A stretch of 64,000 nucleotides of DNA. Origin: Peribacillus asahii. GTDB lineage: Bacteria; Bacillota; Bacilli; Bacillales; DSM-1321. Position 1 is the stretch's first letter. Each line of letters begins with the position of its first letter. Below are positions 9,048 through 19,270 of this stretch, in pieces. Made by a program: the position numbers and the translations under genes. The notes under the pieces are model-generated. The model was given only the letters and a program-made list of their open reading frames with translations. It had not been told where the DNA came from and made no database searches. The stretch lies in NCBI RefSeq assembly GCF_003570725.1, contig NZ_QWVS01000059.1:1-64000 (forward strand), given 5' to 3'.

Positions 9048-12000
9048 CTCAACAATGGAACCCAGCTACTTTTAAAAAGTTTTATAAAGAAGAACATGAT
9101 GCTTGCGGCATCGTTGCTTGTATTGAAAAAAAAAGAGTGCCCACAAATAAAAATATTTTCGCTTGTATTCATGCATTAGTGAAAATGAATCATCGCGCCG
9201 GATTTATTAACGGAGAAGGCGACGGTGTCGGGATTCATATTGATATTCCAAGAGCTCTTTGGAAAAAGAAATTAGCAGCAAAAAATATAGATCCTACCCT
9301 TGTTGACAGCAACCAATTTATTGTTGGCCACTTATTTTTAAGCAAAAAAGAAAATACTGACAAACTAAAAACAGAAGTTAAAGAAAAGCTCCTTCAGCAT
9401 GGCCTATCATTAGTGTTCGAAACAGATCAAGCCTATAATCAAGACGCATTAGGCCCAATTGCCATTCAAGAAAATCCTATCTTTTGGCAGTTCGCCTGTA
9501 CCGCAAACACGAAACAACAGTCTGAACTATCCAGCATCCTATTCGAGCTCATTCTCACAATTGAACAAAATCATCATATTCACGTCGCTTCTCTTAGCCA
9601 ATATCATGCGGTATACAAAGTGATGGGCGCCGGTGATATTCTACCTAAATACTACCCAGATCTTGCAGATCCCGTAACAGCTTCAACGATGACATTAGGT
9701 CATAACCGTTTTTCAACTAATACATTATCCAGCTTCTTCCGCGTGCAGCCCTTTAGTGTGCTCGGTCATAACGGAGAAATTAATACGATCGCTAAACTGC
9801 GTGATGAAGCAAGAATGATAAATACCCCTCTCGCCAAGGACGGAAGTGATTCCCAAGATTTAAACCGAACAATTGAAACGTTTATTTATCGCCATAACTT
9901 CTCGTTATTCGAAGCCATAGATTTAGTCTTCCCGCCTATTATTAATGAAATAAAAGTCTATCCTGCTCATCTTCAAAATCTATATACGTATTTAAGAGAA
10001 GCTTGGGGACATTTCGCCCAAGGTCCTGCGGCCATCATTTCTCGTTTCGGTGACGAAGCCGTATTCTCTGTTGATTCATTAGGCTTACGTCCTCTTTGGC
10101 AGCTTGAAATAGAATCATCCTATCTATTTTCTTCAGAACCAGGTATCATTTCTTCTTCTGAGTACACTGGTGACCCAAAACCGCTTGGTCCAGGAGAAAA
10201 AGTCGGCTTAAAATGGGAAAAGGATTCTATTAAACTGTATAACTATAAAGCTTTTCAAGAAGAAATTTATGAACGATTTAAAAAACGATTTACTTTAGCT
10301 AATGATAGCGTGCGTCTTCAAACACCAGCTTTCAAAAAAGTGGTGACAACAACACAGCCTGAAGCCATTCATAATGGCCAGTACAAAGCATTTGGTTGGG
10401 AAAGAGAACATATTCAATTAGTCGAACAAATGGCTGAAAAAGGAGTCGAGCCGATTCGTTCCTTAGGGCATGACGCACCGCTCGCAGCTCTTAATTCACA
10501 GCGGACCAATATCGCAGACTTCATTAAAGAAAGCGTAGCCGTTGTGACAAATCCAGCGATTGACCGTGACCGGGAAACAGAACATTTTTCTACACGAACC
10601 ATTATCGGCAAACGTCCGACACTGTTCGCTGCTGAACAAGCTGGAAAAGTAACGGAATTATTAACACCGTTATTAATAGAAGGACAGCTCGGCTATGACT
10701 GTTCAAGCCTTATTCAACAGCCTAGCTATGATCAACTCGTTCACTATTATGAAACAGAAAAGCAGACGGCCTTTATTTCTACGACATTTACTAAAACAGA
10801 AAGTATTCCGGACGCACTAACTAGAATTACAGATGAAGCAGTGGCCGCTGTTAATGCAGGCAAAACCTTGCTTATTCTTGATGATCAAGAAGCTCACCAA
10901 AACGGCAAACTGTGGCTTGATCCGCATTTAGTTACATCAGCTGTCGATCAAACGTTAGTCCAAACAGGCAAACGACGCGACTGTTCTATCTTGTTACGTT
11001 CTGCTGCACTTCGGTCCCTGCACGATATTATTCTTGCTTACGGTCTTGGAGCCAATTTAATTAGTCCTTATTACATGTTCTTCTCCCTCTCTACGGAAGA
11101 AGCTACACCTTCTGTTAACTTATATCAAGCTTTAACAAAAGGACTAGAAAAAGTCATTTCGACCATTGGGATTCATGAGCTGCGTGGATATGGACGCTTG
11201 TTCTCAAGTATCGGCCTGCATGAGGAAATTGTTCAACATTTAAAAATTGTCAACTTTTTCGGTTCCCATGAATTAAGCTATAATTTCGATGCACTCAAAG
11301 CAGATGCCATTCAACGTGCAGCAGATTATCAAAATGAAAAAGAACGTATCGGCAAAACCTTCCACCTGTTTCCACGAATTTGGAAATCAATTGGTGAAAT
11401 GGCTACAACCGGAGAGTACGATGCCTATCGGGAAAAAATTTCTGAACAAGAAGAAAACAATCCAACAGCGATAAGACACTTAACATCTTTTAAGACAACA
11501 AATACATCGCTTTCTGCCGAAGACGTGAACATTTCAATAAAGGATCATGATCTGCCATTCGTTATTGCTTCCATGTCATTTGGGTCGCAAAATGAAACAG
11601 CTTTCCGCGCTTATGCAGAAGCAGCCAATAGACTGAACATGATTAGTATGAATGGAGAAGGCGGAGAAATTAAAGATATGCTCGGTAAATATCCGAAAAC
11701 TCGCGGACAGCAAATCGCATCCGGCCGTTTCGGTGTCAATGCAGAGCTCCTTAACTCTTCTAACCTATTAGAGATTAAGATTGGGCAAGGTGCAAAGCCT
11801 GGTGAGGGCGGCCACCTTCCAGGTTCCAAAGTAACAGCCAAAATTGCGGAAGCACGAAATGCAACGATTGGCTCTGACTTAATCTCACCATCTAATAATC
11901 ATGACATCTATTCGATTGAAGATTTAGCGCAAATGATTCATGAGCTAAAAACAGCGAATGATAAAGCAAAAGTAGCCGTTAAAGTGCCTGTCGTTCCCAA

Positions 12001-13516
12001 TATCGGCACTATTGCTGTCGGCATCGCAAAAGCAGGAGCGGATATTATTACACTTTCTGGTTTTGATGGCGGTACAGGAGCCGCTCGGATTCATGCACTA
12101 GAGCATGTAGGGCTTCCTGTTGAAATTGGAGTAAAAGCTGCTCACAATGCTCTTCTTGAAGCGGGACTTCGTCAACATGTTGAAATTTGGGCAGATGGCG
12201 GGTTAAAAAGTGCCGCTGACATTTTAAAAGTAATGCTGCTTGGTGCCAATCGTGTCGGCTTCGGTACATTATCAATGATTGCTGTAGGCTGTACAACATG
12301 CCGCGGCTGCCATTTGGATACATGTCATGTTGGCATTGCGACACAGATTGAATCAGAAGCCCAAGCAAAAGAACATGGTTTACGACGTTTTGTGCCGCGT
12401 AAATTCGATTTAGCCGTTCTCGGTTTAACGAATATGTTTACCGCCTTCGGAAAAGAGCTAAAGGCATTAACTGCTTCTCTCGGTGCGAGAAACCTTCAAG
12501 ATATTGTCGGTCGCTCCGATTTATTAGAACAAGTAAAAGGATTTGATGCACTAAATTTAACATACTTGTTAAAAACATTAGATATTGAACCATTTTCTAA
12601 TATAGAAACGAATTCTTACTTAAATGAAAGTGCCGTGCAGGTAGCCGTAGGAGCAGAATATTTAGATGCACAAGTGGAAGATTTACAACAATCTCGTTCG
12701 TACAGCTCCATCACATCTGAGCAGCGTGTGCTTGGAAGTCGAGTATCTTGTCACCGTGTTCGCAATCGACTAGATGGCTCCTACAAACAGCTCCCTCCTG
12801 TTCAGTTGTCTTATCAGGATGGATCGATTCCAGGAAACGGTTTAGGCGCTTATAATAGTGAAGGCATCTCGATTAAAGTGAACGGCGGCGCACAAGATGG
12901 TATTGGTAAAACCGCAATTGGAGGAAATATTTTCATCTTCAAATCGCAAGGGAAAGACGGCAACTTCTACAACGGCTCTGTTGGGAAAGGCTTCGGGTAT
13001 GGCGCACAGCATGGATTGCTCATCGCCCAAGGTGACGCAGATGCACGCGCAGGTATTCGTCTATCTGGTGCTGATATAATTATTGGCGGTCAATTAAAAC
13101 AGCCAATCCCAGATAATGAGCAAGGAAATATCGCGGTCTCTGCCAATATTAAAGGTTTTGCTTTTGAATATATGACAAATGGTCGGGGATTAGTGTTAGG
13201 AGATCCGGGCCCATGGATTTGTGCCGGTATGACAGGTGGTGTCATTTATTTACGCCATCAACCAGAAGCTGGCTTAACAAAAGAGACTCTTAAACGGCGA
13301 ATTGCCAAAGGAGCAAAGGTTTCCATCGATTCTTTAAATGACGAAGGCGTGAAAGATATCGAGGAACTGCTAGGCAATTATGTGACCTTATTAAACGAAC
13401 AAGGTCAACGAGAGGAAGCTGCCTCCCTTGAAGCACTACTCCAAGAGCCGAAGAGGCATTTCATTCAAGTTGTACCAGTCAAAGAACAAGCGGACCCATC
13501 TGTGTCCACCGAGTAA
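9044..13516 (+). CDS. gltB: Glutamate synthase, large (alpha) subunit
   Basis: 1490 residues with the full GOGAT order. The N-terminal class-II glutaminase domain is followed by the central domain, the FMN-binding TIM barrel with the 3Fe-4S ligands Cys-x5-Cys-x4-Cys (in GCTTCRGCHLDTC), and the C-terminal GXGXG beta-helix. The glutaminase nucleophile should be Cys21 (HDACGIV), implying removal of a 20-residue propeptide. It forms two glutamates from glutamine and 2-oxoglutarate. Slightly shorter than B. subtilis GltA (about 1520). No small subunit (GltD type) or gltC regulator is adjacent, so the electron donor is undefined. The start has no nearby SD; see the leader ORF. Confidence 0.93.
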   Translation: MTQQWNPATFKKFYKEEHDACGIVACIEKKRVPTNKNIFACIHALVKMNHRAGFINGEGDGVGIHIDIPRALWKKKLAAKNIDPTLVDSNQFIVGHLFLSKKENTDKLKTEVKEKLLQHGLSLVFETDQAYNQDALGPIAIQENPIFWQFACTANTKQQSELSSILFELILTIEQNHHIHVASLSQYHAVYKVMGAGDILPKYYPDLADPVTASTMTLGHNRFSTNTLSSFFRVQPFSVLGHNGEINTIAKLRDEARMINTPLAKDGSDSQDLNRTIETFIYRHNFSLFEAIDLVFPPIINEIKVYPAHLQNLYTYLREAWGHFAQGPAAIISRFGDEAVFSVDSLGLRPLWQLEIESSYLFSSEPGIISSSEYTGDPKPLGPGEKVGLKWEKDSIKLYNYKAFQEEIYERFKKRFTLANDSVRLQTPAFKKVVTTTQPEAIHNGQYKAFGWEREHIQLVEQMAEKGVEPIRSLGHDAPLAALNSQRTNIADFIKESVAVVTNPAIDRDRETEHFSTRTIIGKRPTLFAAEQAGKVTELLTPLLIEGQLGYDCSSLIQQPSYDQLVHYYETEKQTAFISTTFTKTESIPDALTRITDEAVAAVNAGKTLLILDDQEAHQNGKLWLDPHLVTSAVDQTLVQTGKRRDCSILLRSAALRSLHDIILAYGLGANLISPYYMFFSLSTEEATPSVNLYQALTKGLEKVISTIGIHELRGYGRLFSSIGLHEEIVQHLKIVNFFGSHELSYNFDALKADAIQRAADYQNEKERIGKTFHLFPRIWKSIGEMATTGEYDAYREKISEQEENNPTAIRHLTSFKTTNTSLSAEDVNISIKDHDLPFVIASMSFGSQNETAFRAYAEAANRLNMISMNGEGGEIKDMLGKYPKTRGQQIASGRFGVNAELLNSSNLLEIKIGQGAKPGEGGHLPGSKVTAKIAEARNATIGSDLISPSNNHDIYSIEDLAQMIHELKTANDKAKVAVKVPVVPNIGTIAVGIAKAGADIITLSGFDGGTGAARIHALEHVGLPVEIGVKAAHNALLEAGLRQHVEIWADGGLKSAADILKVMLLGANRVGFGTLSMIAVGCTTCRGCHLDTCHVGIATQIESEAQAKEHGLRRFVPRKFDLAVLGLTNMFTAFGKELKALTASLGARNLQDIVGRSDLLEQVKGFDALNLTYLLKTLDIEPFSNIETNSYLNESAVQVAVGAEYLDAQVEDLQQSRSYSSITSEQRVLGSRVSCHRVRNRLDGSYKQLPPVQLSYQDGSIPGNGLGAYNSEGISIKVNGGAQDGIGKTAIGGNIFIFKSQGKDGNFYNGSVGKGFGYGAQHGLLIAQGDADARAGIRLSGADIIIGGQLKQPIPDNEQGNIAVSANIKGFAFEYMTNGRGLVLGDPGPWICAGMTGGVIYLRHQPEAGLTKETLKRRIAKGAKVSIDSLNDEGVKDIEELLGNYVTLLNEQGQREEAASLEALLQEPKRHFIQVVPVKEQADPSVSTE

Positions 13517-13528
13517 TCTAAATAAACA

Positions 13529-13575
13529 AAAATCCCCAATCCTCTTCGGTGCCTGAAGCGGATTGGGGATTTTAT
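13529..13575 (+). terminator. Terminator of gltB
   Basis: AAAATCCCCAATCC (13529-13542) pairs with GGATTGGGGATTTT (13560-13573), a 14-bp perfect stem. Confidence 0.9.
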
Positions 13576-13604
13576 ACTGCCTTATCTTTGAACGAAATCC
13601 AAAG

Positions 13605-13636
13605 CTGGTTTCCTAATTATAGGAGCCAGTTTTTTT
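13605..13636 (+). terminator. Second terminator downstream of gltB
   Basis: CTGG..TCCTA pairs with TAGGAG..CCAG around an AATTA loop, followed by seven Ts. It backs up the first terminator 30 bp away and isolates gltB from ygaE. Confidence 0.65.
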
Positions 13637-13788
13637 ATTCGTAATCAAACATATACTAATTGTAACAATAATTAAAATATTGATTTACCTATTGAAACTA
13701 TGAGATAAACCTTGTATATTACAGTTGTTTACTTCGTTGCTAATTAGCAAAATGTTACAAACTATAAACTTTGAAAGGATTTAAATAT

Positions 13789-14883
13789 ATGAAGTTAGGC
13801 GCCCGCATTCTTAAGACGGGAATAGCAATTGTTTTAGCACTTTACTTATCGGAACTGCTAAACGTTCCTGCCCCGGTGCTTTCTGGAATCGCCGCAATCT
13901 TTGCGATTCAGCCGACGATTTATCGGTCTTATCAATCCGTCTTAGAACAGATTCAAGGAAATCTGATTGGTGCGATTGTAGCCATTGCTTTCGTTTTACT
14001 ATTTGGAAATGATATTTTCATTATTGGTTTAGCTGTTATGATTGTTATTACAATTAATATTCAGTTAAAAATGGAGAATACGATTATCCTTTCCATCGTG
14101 ACAGTCATTGCGATTATGGAAACACAGGGTGGAGAATTTCTTGAATTTGCCTTTATTCGTTGTGCTTCTGTTTTACTCGGAATTCTCTCATCCTTTGTCG
14201 TCAATCTTGTGTTCTTGCCACCTAAGTATGAAACAAAACTATATAACGGAATTACAGAAGCAACTGAAGATACATTAAAATGGATCAGAGTCAGCACAAG
14301 GCACGCTTCCGATCAAATGCTTCTTAAGAAGGATATCCATCGTTTAAAAGAAGATTTATTAAAAATTGAACAAACTTATTCGATGTTCAAAGAAGAAAGA
14401 GAATATTTCAAAAGAAATAATCTCGCCAAATCAAGAAAATTAGTCGTCTATCGACAAATGCTGATCACCACTAAAAAAGCATTTGAAACATTAAAACGAA
14501 TTCATAAGTTTGAAAATGAAATTAATCATTTACCTGAGGATTTCCAACGTAAACTTTTACAACATCTTGATTATTTAAGCCACATGCACGAACAGCTTCT
14601 CCTCCAACATATTGAAAAAATTAAATCAATTAGTCATCTTGAAGAATGGAGCGGTGAAGATTATTTAAGTCAACAAGAATTACTCACACTCTTTTTTGAA
14701 CAACATTATAAACTAGATGCCATACATGATGGCCAGGAACATGTATCAACAAGAATTGTTCCTTTAATCTCAGCCATTATGGAATATGGCGAACAGCTCG
14801 ATCATTTAGAAAAACTCATCGTCAGCTTCCAATCTTTTCATAAAGGAGTCAACGAAGTCTCTGTTGAGGAAGAGGCTGATTAA
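13789..14883 (+). CDS. ygaE: YgaE, aromatic acid exporter (FUSC-like) family protein
   Basis: About 364 residues. The N-terminal half holds about six hydrophobic segments (to about residue 135) of the ArAE_1/UPF0421 type. The C-terminal half is a soluble helical, coiled-coil-like region. The family is predicted to export aromatic or amphipathic acids, but the B. subtilis protein is uncharacterised. The ATG at 13789 has AAAGGA nine bases upstream and is preferred to a TTG at 13771. It is separated from hemL here by the inserted gltB. Confidence 0.85.
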   Translation: MKLGARILKTGIAIVLALYLSELLNVPAPVLSGIAAIFAIQPTIYRSYQSVLEQIQGNLIGAIVAIAFVLLFGNDIFIIGLAVMIVITINIQLKMENTIILSIVTVIAIMETQGGEFLEFAFIRCASVLLGILSSFVVNLVFLPPKYETKLYNGITEATEDTLKWIRVSTRHASDQMLLKKDIHRLKEDLLKIEQTYSMFKEEREYFKRNNLAKSRKLVVYRQMLITTKKAFETLKRIHKFENEINHLPEDFQRKLLQHLDYLSHMHEQLLLQHIEKIKSISHLEEWSGEDYLSQQELLTLFFEQHYKLDAIHDGQEHVSTRIVPLISAIMEYGEQLDHLEKLIVSFQSFHKGVNEVSVEEEAD

Positions 14884-15043
14884 TAACTAAAGGCTGGCCT
14901 GAATCAGCCTCTAGTATTTAATAAACCTGCTTAAAAAATAATTTGACTTTTTGTAAGCAGGTCATTAATCTTAATTATATAACTCTAGTTAAACTTGGCT
15001 CTTAGCTGAGAGACGAAATTTTAAAAGGTTTCCTTTTTTCGTT

Positions 15044-15077
15044 CGTCACTTGTCGATTACGACAAGTGACGTTTTTT
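15044..15077 (+). terminator. Strong terminator or attenuator ahead of the DMT permease gene
   Basis: CGTCACTTGTCG (15044-15055) pairs perfectly with CGACAAGTGACG (15060-15071), followed by six Ts, only 25 bp before the next ATG. Upstream GACGAA (15012-15017) can pair with TTCGTC (15042-15047), overlapping the terminator's 5' arm, so two exclusive folds are possible. It may simply end ygaE transcription. Confidence 0.8.
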
Positions 15078-15101
15078 ATTTTTACAAAGGAGTGTTAGTT
15101 C

Positions 15102-16001
15102 ATGCAACTGTTAAAATATTCAATTATGATGTTAATTGGAGCCATTTGTTACGGAACATTATCATCCTTAATTAAAATTGGTTATTCCAACGGCTTTAAT
15201 CCAGGAGAACTAGTCGGTTCACAATATGTAATCGGATGGGTTATTATCGCAATCGTTTTTCTTTTTTCAGGTTCTTATCGCGTTTCTTGGAAGCACACTG
15301 GATTATTGTTATTAACAGGAATGTTAGCTGCTTTGGTCGGTAAAACATACGCTGTTTCAGTACAAGAGCTTCCTGCCTCTATCGCTGTTGTCTTTCTCTT
15401 TCAATGCATTTGGATGGGAACTGTTATTGAATGTTTATTAGCTAGAAAATGGCCAGGTAAAAATAGAATGATAGCGATTGGTCTAGTTTTTGTCGGCACA
15501 TTATTAACTGGAGCTATTTTCGGCCAACCCTTTTCTGCCCTAAGCATAAAAGGTGTTTTATTCGGGTTGCTTTCCGCCCTTATTTTTTCAATCTATATGT
15601 TCTGTAATGCTCGTTTTGCGACAAAAGTTAAGACAACTTCTAGATTATTTTATATTGGTACAGGAGGTATGCTAGCCGCTGCTGTCACAGCTAATCCTGT
15701 TCAATTAGTCACACGAATCATCACAACGGACTTATGGCAAATCGGCATCTTACTCGGCCTGCTTGGAGTCGCCATTCCATTCTTCCTCTTTGCCATCGCC
15801 TTGCCGAAAGTAGGCGTTGGATTAGGTGCGATTCTTTCTGCTGCGGAGCTGCCATCTGCCATGGTTACAGCTGTTCTTTTATTAGGAGAATATGTTTCTC
15901 CCCAGCAGTGGTTTGGGATCAGCTTAATTGTTGTTGGAATGCTTTTACCTGATATACAGCACTATATCAAGAAATCAAGAAACACCATGAAAATAGCGTA
16001 A
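15102..16001 (+). CDS. EamA-type drug/metabolite transporter (DMT superfamily)
   Basis: A 299-residue protein with about ten hydrophobic helices in two EamA repeats, the usual size for RhaT/YdcZ-like DMT permeases that export amino acids or other metabolites. It has a good SD (AAAGGAG). A terminator/attenuator hairpin lies right before the start and another directly after the stop. The substrate is unknown. Confidence 0.85.
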   Translation: MQLLKYSIMMLIGAICYGTLSSLIKIGYSNGFNPGELVGSQYVIGWVIIAIVFLFSGSYRVSWKHTGLLLLTGMLAALVGKTYAVSVQELPASIAVVFLFQCIWMGTVIECLLARKWPGKNRMIAIGLVFVGTLLTGAIFGQPFSALSIKGVLFGLLSALIFSIYMFCNARFATKVKTTSRLFYIGTGGMLAAAVTANPVQLVTRIITTDLWQIGILLGLLGVAIPFFLFAIALPKVGVGLGAILSAAELPSAMVTAVLLLGEYVSPQQWFGISLIVVGMLLPDIQHYIKKSRNTMKIA

Positions 16002-16036
16002 AAAAAGGGTGCCGCCGAAGCGCAGCACCCTTTTTT
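16001..16036. terminator. Bidirectional terminator between the DMT gene and ygaD
   Basis: AAAAAAGGGTGC (16001-16012) pairs with GCACCCTTTTTT (16025-16036), with A and T runs on both sides serving the convergent genes. Confidence 0.9.
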
Positions 16037-16102
16037 ATAAAGATAGGTTCTTGTTAAATAACGTGTTGATGTTTCAGCTTATTTAGACCAAAATCGGCTT
16101 TC

Positions 16103-17851
16103 TTATGCATCCAGCTGTTGAACTTGAAAAAGCTGATAATAATGACCCTGTTTTTTCATCAATTCATCATGTGTACCAACTTCGACAATTTCGCCATGTT
16201 CAATCAATACAATTCGATCGGCATGAGTAATCGTCGATAAACGATGAGCAACAATGAAAGTCGTTCGATCATGCGCCAATTTATCAAGCGCTTCTTGAAT
16301 ATAATGTTCACTTTCTAAATCCAGGGCCGAAGTCGCCTCATCCAGCACTAAAATCGGCGGGTTTTTTAAAAATACACGAGCGATCGCCACGCGTTGCCTT
16401 TGTCCGCCAGATAGCTTGATTCCTCGTTCTCCTACCTTCGTATCGTATCCGTCAGTTAAATTCATAATAAAATCATGCGCATTTGCAGCCTTTGCTGCGG
16501 CAATAACCTCATCATCTGTCGCCTCTGGATTTCCCATCAAAATATTCGCCTTTACCGATTCGCTAAACAAAATATTATCTTGAAGGACCATCCCGATTTT
16601 ATCTCGAAGACTACGAACTTTTAAATCACGAATATCCTTCCCGTCTAGTAAAATCCGCCCTTCTGTAACATCATAAAATCGTGGAATTAAACTAACTAAC
16701 GAGGACTTTCCGCCTCCGCTCATCCCAACGAGTGCAATAGTTTCTCCTTGATTCACCTCTAAGTGAATCCGCTTTAAAGTCCGCTCTTCTGTTTCATCAT
16801 AGGCAAAAGAAACATTTTCAAATGTAATATTCCCTGCCACCTTCTCTAACTCTACAGCTCCCGGCTTATCCGTAATATCATATTTTTCATCCACAAATTC
16901 AAACATACGATCCATAGACGCTAATGTTTGGGTTAAAGTTGTCGAAGAGTTAACTAAACGACGAAGTGGATTATACAAACGATCAATAAATCCAATAAAA
17001 GCAACCATCTCTCCTAGTGATAGTCCTCCGTGAATCACTTGATACCCTGCATATCCAATGACAACAAGCGGAGCTAGATCCGTAATCGTATTGACAACAG
17101 CAAACGATTTAGCATTCCAGCTCGTATGCTGTAATGCTTTTTCAAGAAAGTTCTTATTTTGTTGATTAAACTGTTCTTGCTCGTACTCCTCTCTAGCAAA
17201 GCTCTTAATCACCGACATCCCTTGTACCCGTTCCTGTAAATGGCTCTGCACATCGGCGAGTGCCTGCGAACGGTTTCTCGTTAATGCTCGAAGCTTGCCA
17301 ATAAAATGCTTAACCGAAAAGATATAAAACGGCAAAAGCAGTAACGAAACAATCGTTAGAGGCACATCCATCGAAAACATAATCACAATTGCAATGACAA
17401 TGGTAGCAAGGTCAAGCCACAAATTCATTAAGCCTGTAATAATAAAATTCTTTGTCTGCTCTACATCTGTGATAACCCTTGAAACGACTTCACCAGCCCG
17501 ATGATTCGCATAATACTTGAAGCTCAGCTTTTGAATATGAGTAAACAATTGATTGCGAATATCAAATAAAATTTTAGATCCTGTCCATTGCGCAAAATAT
17601 TGGCGGAAATATTCAATCGGCGGTCGGAGTACAATGAAGACAAAGGCCATAATCGCCATAACCCAAAATAGTCGTTCTGTTTTTGTATCAGTCGATATTG
17701 TATGATTAGCCACAATGTCATCAATTACATACTTTGTAAGCAAGGGAAGAAGCAGTGGTATAGTAAATTTTAATAAGCCAATAATAATTGTTGCGAAAAT
17801 AATCCATTTATACGGCTTTACAAATTGCAAATATCTCTTTACGCTGTCCAC
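16103..17851 (-). CDS. ygaD: YgaD, ABC exporter (fused membrane and ATPase domains)
   Basis: 582 residues. Six transmembrane helices (to about residue 310) precede the nucleotide-binding domain, which has Walker [10 protein letters not shown], signature LSGGQRQR, Walker [13 protein letters not shown] and the H-loop HR. The order matches MsbA/BmrA-like homodimeric exporters. It starts at GTG 17851 with AAGGAG at a 7-base spacing; an overlapping ATG is out of frame. Similar in size and place to B. subtilis YgaD. Substrate unknown, probably drugs or lipids. Confidence 0.92.
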   Translation of the reverse strand: MDSVKRYLQFVKPYKWIIFATIIIGLLKFTIPLLLPLLTKYVIDDIVANHTISTDTKTERLFWVMAIMAFVFIVLRPPIEYFRQYFAQWTGSKILFDIRNQLFTHIQKLSFKYYANHRAGEVVSRVITDVEQTKNFIITGLMNLWLDLATIVIAIVIMFSMDVPLTIVSLLLLPFYIFSVKHFIGKLRALTRNRSQALADVQSHLQERVQGMSVIKSFAREEYEQEQFNQQNKNFLEKALQHTSWNAKSFAVVNTITDLAPLVVIGYAGYQVIHGGLSLGEMVAFIGFIDRLYNPLRRLVNSSTTLTQTLASMDRMFEFVDEKYDITDKPGAVELEKVAGNITFENVSFAYDETEERTLKRIHLEVNQGETIALVGMSGGGKSSLVSLIPRFYDVTEGRILLDGKDIRDLKVRSLRDKIGMVLQDNILFSESVKANILMGNPEATDDEVIAAAKAANAHDFIMNLTDGYDTKVGERGIKLSGGQRQRVAIARVFLKNPPILVLDEATSALDLESEHYIQEALDKLAHDRTTFIVAHRLSTITHADRIVLIEHGEIVEVGTHDELMKKQGHYYQLFQVQQLDA

Positions 17852-17896
17852 ATGATTTCTCCTTATTATTTAAGTCTTTACAATACGTGTAGCCAA

Positions 17897-17927
17897 AGAA
17901 AAAGCCTGTTGATAATCCAACAGGTTT
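17897..17927 (-). terminator. Terminator of ntdP (ygaC)
   Basis: CCTGTTG (17905-17911) pairs with CAACAGG (17918-17924), followed on the minus strand by CTTTTTC. It separates ygaC from ygaD. Confidence 0.8.
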
Positions 17928-17935
17928 CCCCCTCA

Positions 17936-18466
17936 TTAACGATATGTTAAATAACGTTCATACCATGTGTCAATAAACTCTGCCGAAAATGGCCCTTTTC
18001 GTTGACGTATCATATAAATCAGATAATCAACGTTTCTCTTTAAAATGTTATCAATTGCATCTGGATAATTCATCAGTTTTCGATGTCTTTCGTACTCATC
18101 CTCATCCAATAAATTAAACGTCATATCCGGGAATACTTTTATGTCTAAATCATAATCAATATATTTCAGCGCTTCCTCATCATACGTAAATGGAGAACTG
18201 ATATTGCAATAATAATACACACCATCTTCTCTTAACATTCCAATTACATTAAACCAGTATTTAGAGTGAAAATAACAGATAGCCGGTTCTCTAGTAATCC
18301 ACGTTCTTCCATCAGATTCCGTTACCATCGTGCGATCATTAGCTGCAATGACTAAATTTTGCGTTCCTTTTAAAACTGTTGTTTCTTCCCAGATTCGGTG
18401 GATATGTCCGTTATGCTTATAACTTTGGATTTGGATTTTCCCTCCCTCGGTAGGAACAATCCCCAT
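17936..18466 (-). CDS. ntdP: YgaC/Ntdp, nucleoside tri- and diphosphate phosphatase (DUF402)
   Basis: A 176-residue DUF402 (FomD-like beta-barrel) protein corresponding to B. subtilis YgaC and the staphylococcal Ntdp. Family members are Mg/Mn-dependent hydrolases of nucleoside di- and triphosphates. Aromatic and acidic clusters such as [10 protein letters not shown] and DYDLDIKV fit the family core. GGGAG precedes the ATG by 7 bases. Its position upstream of ygaD and downstream of ygaB is the B. subtilis order. Confidence 0.85.
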   Translation of the reverse strand: MGIVPTEGGKIQIQSYKHNGHIHRIWEETTVLKGTQNLVIAANDRTMVTESDGRTWITREPAICYFHSKYWFNVIGMLREDGVYYYCNISSPFTYDEEALKYIDYDLDIKVFPDMTFNLLDEDEYERHRKLMNYPDAIDNILKRNVDYLIYMIRQRKGPFSAEFIDTWYERYLTYR

Positions 18467-18709
18467 GGTTTCTCTCCCTACTTTCTATAGGCACCCTATT
18501 TCACATTCCTGTGCCTGATTCCTAAAACGATTCATGTGTTCAATATATTTAAACTTTTCCATTTTTCTTATATTCCTTTATTATAACGATTTATTGATAA
18601 ATTTAAAACAAAAGAGACCAATCTATTAGTAAATAAGTGTAAAAAGTCGAAATATTGTGACCTTCCACAGCTCCCTTACCTATAAATTAGCCTCTTTTAT
18701 CCTAATTTT

Positions 18710-18844
18710 CATCTCACACTTAATGGGCAGCCGGACCCTTAAAAAAGGAAGATAGGTAGGGGAAGCTGCCCGTAAAGATTTGATTATTTCAATGAACCAT
18801 CAGCAGGGATGAATCGCCCTCCCTGAGTGGACATTTCACTTTAT
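18710..18844 (-). repeat. Dispersed repeat, copy A (REP/MITE-like)
   Basis: About 135 bp in minus orientation, starting ATAAAGTGAAA and ending CTGCCCATTAAGTGTGAGAT. It shares both ends with four other copies in this window. It fills most of the 389-bp gap between ntdP and ygaB; the rest (18467-18709) is AT-rich with nothing else recognised. The ends resemble small IS200/IS605-type or REP elements, but no transposase is present. Confidence 0.65.
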
Positions 18845-18855
18845 CTAAACTTTTA

Positions 18856-19104
18856 TTACAATGCCGCTTGTTCTAATTGAAAATGACGGATGACTTCTTC
18901 CGTTTGCTTTTCAAATACTTTTTGAATTTCTGCCAGTTCGCTCTTCTTCTGTTCAATTTCTTCTTGAATAGAAACGGCACCTAGCTCTTGCAATGCCCGA
19001 AGCTGTCTTTCAATCTCTTGACAGCGCTCAATTTCTGATTGCAAAAATAAAAGCTTGTCCATCGTTTGTAACTGCACACCAATCAAACGGTCGAATTCCT
19101 CCAT
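18856..19104 (-). CDS. ygaB: YgaB family small protein
   Basis: About 82 residues, almost entirely helical with heptad-like spacing (coiled coil), matching YgaB of Bacillus by content and position next to ntdP and sspE. The function is unknown. A GTG at 19113 extends the frame by three codons, but the ATG at 19104 sits six bases after AGGTAGGTG and is preferred. Confidence 0.78.
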   Translation of the reverse strand: MEEFDRLIGVQLQTMDKLLFLQSEIERCQEIERQLRALQELGAVSIQEEIEQKKSELAEIQKVFEKQTEEVIRHFQLEQAAL

Positions 19105-19227
19105 TTTATGCACCTACCTTACCTTTATTTTCTTTATTATGTATATTCTTTATTTTTTGTAAATTACCTTTAATAAATTTTGTAAAGCAAACAGAACTTT
19201 TGTCGAAAAAGAATCATAAAACGTAAA

Positions 19228-19258
19228 CAAAGCACCCCTCTACTAGAAGGATGCTTTT
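19228..19258. terminator. Terminator after sspE
   Basis: AAAGCA(C)CC (19229-19237) pairs with GG(A)TGCTTT (19249-19257), with T-rich ends on both strands. It lies beyond the sspE stop. Confidence 0.55.
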
Positions 19259-19270
19259 TGCGCTGTTTGG

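Noticed and set aside
12048-12368. 106-codon minus-strand frame inside gltB
   Set aside because: Fully inside the conserved GOGAT FMN and FeS region; a shadow of the real gene.
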